Part shown: positions 5,689-9,227 of the stretch, piece by piece
Layout of the letters: every line of letters begins with the position of its first letter
Position numbering within the stretch: position 1 is the first letter of the stretch
From: CAYJEO01 sp044432805
GTDB lineage: Bacteria > Bacillota_I > Bacilli_A > RF39 > UBA660
Length of the DNA: 9,227 bases
Direction of reading: 5' to 3'
Assembly: GCA_044432805.1 (NCBI GenBank)
Contig: JAWXUI010000041.1
Coordinates: 1-9,227, forward strand
The notes under the pieces: generated by a model
The model's database searches: none
Seen by the model: the letters and a program-made list of their open reading frames with translations, nothing else
Told to the model about the DNA's origin: nothing
Program-made: the position numbers and the translations under genes

Positions 5689-6528
5689 TCAACTAATAAC
5701 TAATGTATATGGAGAATCTTTCGTTCCTTCTCCACTTGATATTGTTACATTTTCTTTAAGATATAAAACTGGCCTAATCATTTCTGCGAAGTTATTGGCA
5801 TACATAAAATCAGCATAATTTCCCTCATATACAATATACGTTGCAAACATATTATTGTCAGAATACGGGTTAAGAAGCCATTCATTAATTCCCACATACA
5901 TCCATGTTCCATTAACTTGACATTCATCACCATAATAATTATTTGGTGTACTATCACAATAATCTGTGCCTGTTTTCATTGAATATCCATAATCTGACAA
6001 ATACATTAAAGAAATATTTATTTCTTCTGATACAGTTGGTCGTTCACCATAAACAGTCGTTCCATTTTCTAATGAATATATTTCATCAACACTTATATCT
6101 GTAGTACTTATTCCACCTAAATTATAAGTAGATGATTGAATCAAAGTCTTTGCTTCATTTGATAAAGAATCATAATAATCACCATTCAAATATTCATTCA
6201 AACTTGATGTATTCCAATCGTTTTGATTAGTAGCATTCCAAGAATAAACGTACATACCTTCTACATTCATTATTTTTACATAACCATTTACTACTCCTAT
6301 TATTCTCCAAGTTTCCCCATTAAATGTTATATAATTATCTACATCTGGCCCATTATATCTATAATCTGTCCCATTTAAATAATTTGTGTTTGTTACTATA
6401 TTGTCTGCACTTTTAACCGTTGATATTAAATCATTTTCAGAACCACTACTATCGTCCGTTTCAGTTGAAGAACTTGAACAACCTGTCATTAATAAAATAA
6501 TTGTAAATAATAATAAAATTTTTTTCAT
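5689..6528 (-). CDS. Putative surface lipoprotein with WRIIGV/RPVLYLK domain
   Basis: Predicted exported lipoprotein of 279 residues; function unknown. The signal peptide MKKILLLFTIILLMTG is followed by Cys17 in the lipobox LMTGC, then a Ser/Thr/Asp-rich tether (18-32). The outer domain (about 48-279) has the features YITFNGETWRIIGVV (67-81), NDWNTSSLNEYLNGDYYDSLSNEAK (103-127), ISLMYLSDYGYS (172-183), two cysteines that may bond (Cys191, Cys203), NEWLLNPYS (215-223) and RPVLYLKENVTISSGEGTKDSPYTL (252-276). From memory this pattern is common in multicopy exported proteins of gut Firmicutes, near DUF6273; not verified. The ATG at 6526-6528 is preferred over an in-frame start at 6591, since it follows a GGGAGAG site and opens the signal peptide. 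Own promoter, own terminator, and flanking 44-bp repeats mark it as a self-contained unit between miaB and the SpoU-family gene. Confidence 0.85.
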   Translation of the reverse strand: MKKILLLFTIILLMTGCSSSSTETDDSSGSENDLISTVKSADNIVTNTNYLNGTDYRYNGPDVDNYITFNGETWRIIGVVNGYVKIMNVEGMYVYSWNATNQNDWNTSSLNEYLNGDYYDSLSNEAKTLIQSSTYNLGGISTTDISVDEIYSLENGTTVYGERPTVSEEINISLMYLSDYGYSMKTGTDYCDSTPNNYYGDECQVNGTWMYVGINEWLLNPYSDNNMFATYIVYEGNYADFMYANNFAEMIRPVLYLKENVTISSGEGTKDSPYTLVIS

Positions 6529-6555
6529 TTTCTTACTCTCCCTTATGATATTATT

Positions 6556-6584
6556 AGTATAACAACCTATAATAATAAAATCAA
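6556..6584 (-). promoter_or_regulatory. Lipoprotein gene promoter
   Basis: On the minus strand: -35 TTGATT (6584-6579), a 17-base spacer and an extended -10 TGTTATACT (6564-6556), 27 bases before the start codon. It lies just outside the right repeat copy, inside the candidate cassette. This is one of the best promoter matches in the window, so the gene is probably well expressed independently of miaB. Confidence 0.75.
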
Positions 6585-6589
6585 GGTTC

Positions 6590-6633
6590 AAATAAAAAAA
6601 GGACTATAATTGTCCTATCATTGAATGTTTTTT
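6590..6633. repeat. 44-bp direct repeat, right copy (true miaB 3' end)
   Basis: Perfect copy of 5617-5660. Here it covers the final codons of miaB, its TAG stop (6604-6606), the terminator hairpin and the T-run. Identity to the other copy starts within the miaB coding sequence (6633), ten codons before the end counting the stop, and stops after the T-run (6590). Confidence 0.95.
6594..6616 (-). terminator. miaB terminator containing the stop codon
   Basis: Minus-strand AGGAC (6616-6612), seven-base loop, GTCCT (6604-6600), T-run to 6594. The miaB stop TAG (6606-6604) spans loop and right arm, so the hairpin lies partly within the coding sequence. The five-pair stem is short, but the T-run is good. 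Confidence 0.65.
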
Positions 6634-8013
6634 AGTTTCAATTATTAATACATCTACTATTTGTCCTAAATATTTATCATCAGCTTCAACATATACTGAT
6701 TTAAAAGTATCCGTGTATCCAAATAAATATTTAGAATCATCTGTTCTTCTTTCAAATAATACAGGTACAGTTTTATTTAAATATTCTTTTGTATTTTCTT
6801 CTTGATATTGATTAATTAATTTATTTAATGTTTGTAATCTTTCATTTTTTTCTGACAAAGTTACATTATCATCCATTTTTGCAGCAGGTGTTCCTTCTCT
6901 TGGTGAAAATAAGAATGTAAATGCCGAATCGAATTTACAAACTTTAACAACATCTAATGTTTCGTTAAAATCTTCTTTTGTTTCATTTGGAAACCCAACA
7001 ATTATATCAGTCGTTATAGAGCAAGTTGGAATTGCTTTTTTTATTTTCTTAAATAAATTTATATATTCTTCTTTTGTGTATCTTCTGTTCATTAATTTTA
7101 ATACATTATTAGAGCCACTTTGTAATGGCAAATGAATATATGGCATTATATTTTTGTTATTCTTAATAACTTCAATCATTTCATCGTTAAAATCCCAAGG
7201 ATGACTAGTCATAAATCTAATTCTTTTTATTCCTGTTTTTGCAACATCTAAAAGCAAATCTTTCATAGTATAATTTATATCTAAATCTTTACCGTAAGCA
7301 TTTACATTTTGACCTAATAAAGTAACTTCACTATAACCATCTTTAACTAATTGATTTACTTCTTTTAAAATAAATTCTTTAGTCCTAGATCTTTCTTTAC
7401 CTCTTGTGTAAGGAACAATACAATATGTACAAAATTTATCACATCCAAGCATGATATTAACAAATGCTTTATATTTAGATTGTCTTTTTACAGGTGTGTT
7501 TTCAATTATATCACCTTCAATACTAAATACTTCTATTTGTGTTTTTTTCTTTTCTATTGCATTGTTTAATATATTTGGTAAGTCATGAATATTGTGCGTT
7601 CCAAATATCATATCCATCCATTTAAATTTCTTTTCTAATTCGTTTACAACAACTTCTTCTTGTGCCATACAACCACATAATCCGCATATAATATCTGGTC
7701 TAGTTTCTTTTAAATGTTTTATTCTTCCTAAATATCCAAATACTTTATTATGTGCATTTTCTCTTATAGCACATGTATTTAATAAAATCAAATCTGATTC
7801 TTCCATTATGTCTGATTGGATAAACCCCATATCTTCTAAAATAGCTTTCATCATTTCAGAATCTCTTTCATTCATTTGACAACCATACGTTTTTATAAAG
7901 TATGTTTTGTTTTTTCCAATATTATTTAATTTATTATTTAATATATATTCATTAGTTTTTATTAAAACTTCTTTTTTTGTTCTTTTTCTTGCTTCATTTA
8001 AATTTGGTTTCAT
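6604..8013 (-). CDS. miaB: tRNA-2-methylthio-N6-dimethylallyladenosine synthase MiaB
   Basis: Radical-SAM methylthiotransferase that adds a methylthio group to i6A37 of tRNAs reading UNN codons, using two 4Fe-4S clusters. 469 residues, normal, with about 35 residues before the conserved domain. First-cluster cysteines: Cys45 (TYGCQMNERDSE), Cys81 (NTCAIRENA), Cys115 (GCMAQ). Radical-SAM motif CDKFCTYC gives Cys191, Cys195, Cys198, followed by IVPYTRGKERSR. LLGQNVNAYG and the middle barrel follow, and a C-terminal TRAM RNA-binding domain spans about 407-469. The ATG at 8011-8013 has GGAAGTGAT upstream. It has its own promoter and terminator. Its last nine codons and stop lie in the 44-bp repeat. 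Fe-S supply would involve a desulfurase such as the SufS at 451-1638. The family alternative MtaB is unlikely given the NERDSE signature. Confidence 0.97.
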   Translation of the reverse strand: MKPNLNEARKRTKKEVLIKTNEYILNNKLNNIGKNKTYFIKTYGCQMNERDSEMMKAILEDMGFIQSDIMEESDLILLNTCAIRENAHNKVFGYLGRIKHLKETRPDIICGLCGCMAQEEVVVNELEKKFKWMDMIFGTHNIHDLPNILNNAIEKKKTQIEVFSIEGDIIENTPVKRQSKYKAFVNIMLGCDKFCTYCIVPYTRGKERSRTKEFILKEVNQLVKDGYSEVTLLGQNVNAYGKDLDINYTMKDLLLDVAKTGIKRIRFMTSHPWDFNDEMIEVIKNNKNIMPYIHLPLQSGSNNVLKLMNRRYTKEEYINLFKKIKKAIPTCSITTDIIVGFPNETKEDFNETLDVVKVCKFDSAFTFLFSPREGTPAAKMDDNVTLSEKNERLQTLNKLINQYQEENTKEYLNKTVPVLFERRTDDSKYLFGYTDTFKSVYVEADDKYLGQIVDVLIIETKKHSMIGQL

Positions 8014-8032
8014 ATAATCACTTCCAGTAAAA

Positions 8033-8061
8033 ATAATATCATATATATATAGTTTTTACAA
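8033..8061 (-). promoter_or_regulatory. miaB promoter
   Basis: On the minus strand: -35 TTGTAA (8061-8056), a 17-base spacer of mostly TA steps, and an extended -10 TGATATTAT (8041-8033). The predicted start is near 8026, leaving a leader of about 13 bases that holds the ribosome binding site. It directly follows the gatB terminator. Confidence 0.65.
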
Positions 8062-8063
8062 AT

Positions 8064-8093
8064 AAAAAAAATAAGTAATTATCTCTTACTTAT
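8064..8093 (-). terminator. gatB terminator
   Basis: Minus-strand stem ATAAGTAA (8093-8086) and TTACTTAT (8078-8071), perfect eight pairs, with loop GAGATAA (8085-8079) and a T-run to 8064. The loop carries the TAA that ends the frameshifted gatB tail, not the premature stop at 8165. This placement supports 8079 as the native gene end. Confidence 0.75.
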
Positions 8094-8168
8094 CTCTTCT
8101 GTTAATAATTTAGAAACTAAAGCTGGGTTTGCTTGTCCTTTTGATTTTTTCATAACTAAACCAATTAA
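8079..8168 (-). pseudogene. gatB: Out-of-frame 3' tail of gatB (29 codons and stop)
   Basis: Read in the -1 frame from 8168, this stretch encodes LIGLVMKKSKGQANPALV followed by SKLLTEEISKR and a TAA stop at 8081-8079. This is the conserved GatB ending (the family has a GQVMK-KGKANP-LVN-LL-EEL pattern). It has no start of its own. One additional T in the T5 run at 8167-8171 would join it to the main frame without any other change. Whether the shift is real, an assembly slip or recoded is not decided by the sequence. Confidence 0.85.
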
Positions 8169-9227
8169 AAATTAACTTTTTTATCTCTTCCTGCTTTTAT
8201 TTCTTCTATAGCTTCTACTTGTTCATCTAATACTTCATTAACGATAGATAAAATTAAAGAAGAATCAGTAACTTGTTCCATATTTAATTCTTTAACTAAA
8301 ACCATAGGTTCTTTTTCTAATTCATTTGTTTTAGAAATTAATTCCTTTGCTTGCTTACTAGAAATTGTATTATTTTCTAACAAATTCATGATATCAACTA
8401 AATGACTTGGTTTTAAATATAATTCATTTATTTTCTTATTTTCTTTATTTAAAATAAACAAAACATTAGTAACAAATAAATTACAACATTTAATTGGATC
8501 AGCACCTAAAGCTAAACATTCATCAAAGAAATCAGAAATAACTTTTTCTTTAATTATTTTATTAATATCAACTTTTGAAATATTTAAATTATTATAGTTT
8601 TCATATCTTTCATATTGTAATTTTGGAATTGTTTGTTTTACTTCATCTATAAAAGATTTTTCTATTTTTATTTTTGGGATATTAGGTTCAACATAATATT
8701 TATAATCAATAGCGTCTACTTTAGAGCGCATAGCAACTGTTACATCTAATGCTTCATCATATCTTCTAGTTTCTTGATCAATTACACCATTATTATTTAA
8801 AATATCAGTTTGTCTTTTTATTTCACCTAATATAACTTTATAAACATTTCCAAATGAATTAACATTTTTGATTTCAACTCTTGTTCCAAAAGGTTCGTTT
8901 TCTTTATGTAAAGAAACATTTACATCACATCTAATTTGACCTCTATCAGCTCTTGCTTGCGATACGCCTAAATATAAAAACATACTTCTTAAATTTTCTA
9001 AGAACGCTAAAGCTTCTTCTGCTGAATTAATACATGGATCTGTTACCGTTTCTAAAAGCGGTACACCTGCTCTATTATAATTAATTAATGAATAGTTGCT
9101 TTTATGCTCTAAATTAGCTGTATCTTCTTCTAAATGAGTATCTGTTATATATACTCTTTTTTTAACATCATTTACTAAGATATCTAAATATCCTTTTGTT
9201 CCTATTGGATTAGTAAATTGTGTTATT
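8165..9227 (-). CDS. gatB: Asp/Glu-tRNA(Asn/Gln) amidotransferase subunit B, 5' end off window, frameshifted near 3' end
   Basis: GatB activates Glu-tRNA(Gln) or Asp-tRNA(Asn) with ATP in the GatCAB complex so that ammonia from GatA can make Gln- or Asn-tRNA. The frame is open from the right edge (codons from 9226), with no start here; an internal ATG at 8983 is not the start, as family sequence continues before it: TQFTNPIGTKGYLDIL, YITDTHLEEDTANLEHK, NYNRAGVPLLETVTDPC. Then come LGVSQARADRGQIRCDVNVS, TRVEIKNVNSFGNV, ETRRYDEALDVTVAMRSK and YKYYVEPNIP, followed by the helical tail domain. 353 codons are present; about 95 N-terminal residues are missing. The frame ends at TAA 8165-8167 just after AGRDKKVNF, 29 residues too early, because of a one-base shift in a T5 run. 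Joined with its tail the fragment would be 382 residues. gatA and gatC are not in the window. Confidence 0.95.
   Translation of the reverse strand, partial: ITQFTNPIGTKGYLDILVNDVKKRVYITDTHLEEDTANLEHKSNYSLINYNRAGVPLLETVTDPCINSAEEALAFLENLRSMFLYLGVSQARADRGQIRCDVNVSLHKENEPFGTRVEIKNVNSFGNVYKVILGEIKRQTDILNNNGVIDQETRRYDEALDVTVAMRSKVDAIDYKYYVEPNIPKIKIEKSFIDEVKQTIPKLQYERYENYNNLNISKVDINKIIKEKVISDFFDECLALGADPIKCCNLFVTNVLFILNKENKKINELYLKPSHLVDIMNLLENNTISSKQAKELISKTNELEKEPMVLVKELNMEQVTDSSLILSIVNEVLDEQVEAIEEIKAGRDKKVNF

Larger units (their letters stand above)
5617..6589. mobile_element. Candidate 973-bp lipoprotein cassette at the miaB 3' end
   Basis: The distance between the two 44-bp repeat copies defines a unit of 973 bp that holds one promoter, one lipoprotein gene and one repeat copy. 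Removing it would leave miaB, its terminator and the SpoU-gene promoter in continuous order. This is the layout left by integration into a gene 3' end, or by a recombination event using that end as homology. No integrase, transposase or terminal inverted repeat is seen, so the mechanism is unknown and the mobile label is inference. Confidence 0.4.

Noticed and set aside
6529..6591. An in-frame start at 6591 for the lipoprotein gene
   Set aside because: It would add 21 residues before a complete lipoprotein signal peptide and would start upstream of the promoter at 6556-6584.
5617..6633. The two 44-bp copies as a CRISPR array or tandem repeat
   Set aside because: Only two copies exist, 973 bp apart, and the repeat is explained as a miaB end with its terminator.
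8165..8983. The ATG at 8983 as the start of an independent short GatB-like gene
   Set aside because: The same frame continues upstream to the window edge with conserved GatB sequence, so the ATG is an internal methionine.
1..9227. A Mycoplasma-type code with TGA as tryptophan, suggested by the low GC
   Set aside because: TGA ends trmD, rimM, the SpoU-family gene and the lipoprotein gene at sensible family lengths, and conserved tryptophans are TGG.

Overview
The window is a very A+T-rich stretch of bacterial chromosome with tightly packed housekeeping genes, almost all on the minus strand. The gene set is low-GC Firmicutes in character: the block rimM-trmD-rplS, YsgA-type SpoU methyltransferase, SufS-type desulfurase, GatB and MiaB. 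The short proteins, tiny intergenic gaps and low GC suggest a gut-type Bacilli or Mollicutes-related lineage with a compact genome. The standard code applies: TGA ends several genes (trmD, rimM, the SpoU gene, the lipoprotein gene) and tryptophan is TGG. The species cannot be told from the sequence alone.

Layout from left to right: the first third of enolase (eno, minus, cut by the window edge); sufS (minus); a 168-bp divergent intergenic region with a strong hairpin; a HIT-family gene, the only plus-strand gene; convergent lepB (minus); rplS with its own promoter and a leader hairpin; a charged protein of unknown function; trmD; rimM; a SpoU-family RNA methyltransferase; a lipoprotein gene; miaB; and the 3' three quarters of gatB, cut by the right edge. 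On the minus strand the SpoU gene, rimM, trmD and the unknown gene form one operon with overlapping or coupled starts, followed by rplS and lepB. This is a ribosome and tRNA maturation block with protein export attached. MiaB (tRNA methylthiolation) needs Fe-S clusters, for which SufS would supply sulfur; GatB makes Gln-tRNA or Asn-tRNA by transamidation.

Two things stand out. First, the lipoprotein gene, with its own near-consensus promoter, is bracketed by a perfect 44-bp direct repeat (5617-5660 and 6590-6633). One copy is the real 3' end of miaB plus its terminator; the other is an orphan copy of the same miaB end beyond the lipoprotein gene, directly before the SpoU-gene promoter. It looks like a roughly 973-bp cassette that entered the 3' end of miaB and restored that end. 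Second, gatB carries a -1 frameshift in a T5 run at 8167-8171: the expected last 29 codons are intact in the other frame, followed by a perfect terminator. That points to an assembly or sequencing slip, a recent mutation, or recoding.

Smaller patterns are starts placed five bases after an AGGTGA ribosome binding site, stop codons built into terminator hairpins, and a probable L19 leader. No tRNA, rRNA, CRISPR array, insertion sequence or integrase gene was seen, and no stretch over 300 bases lacks a gene.
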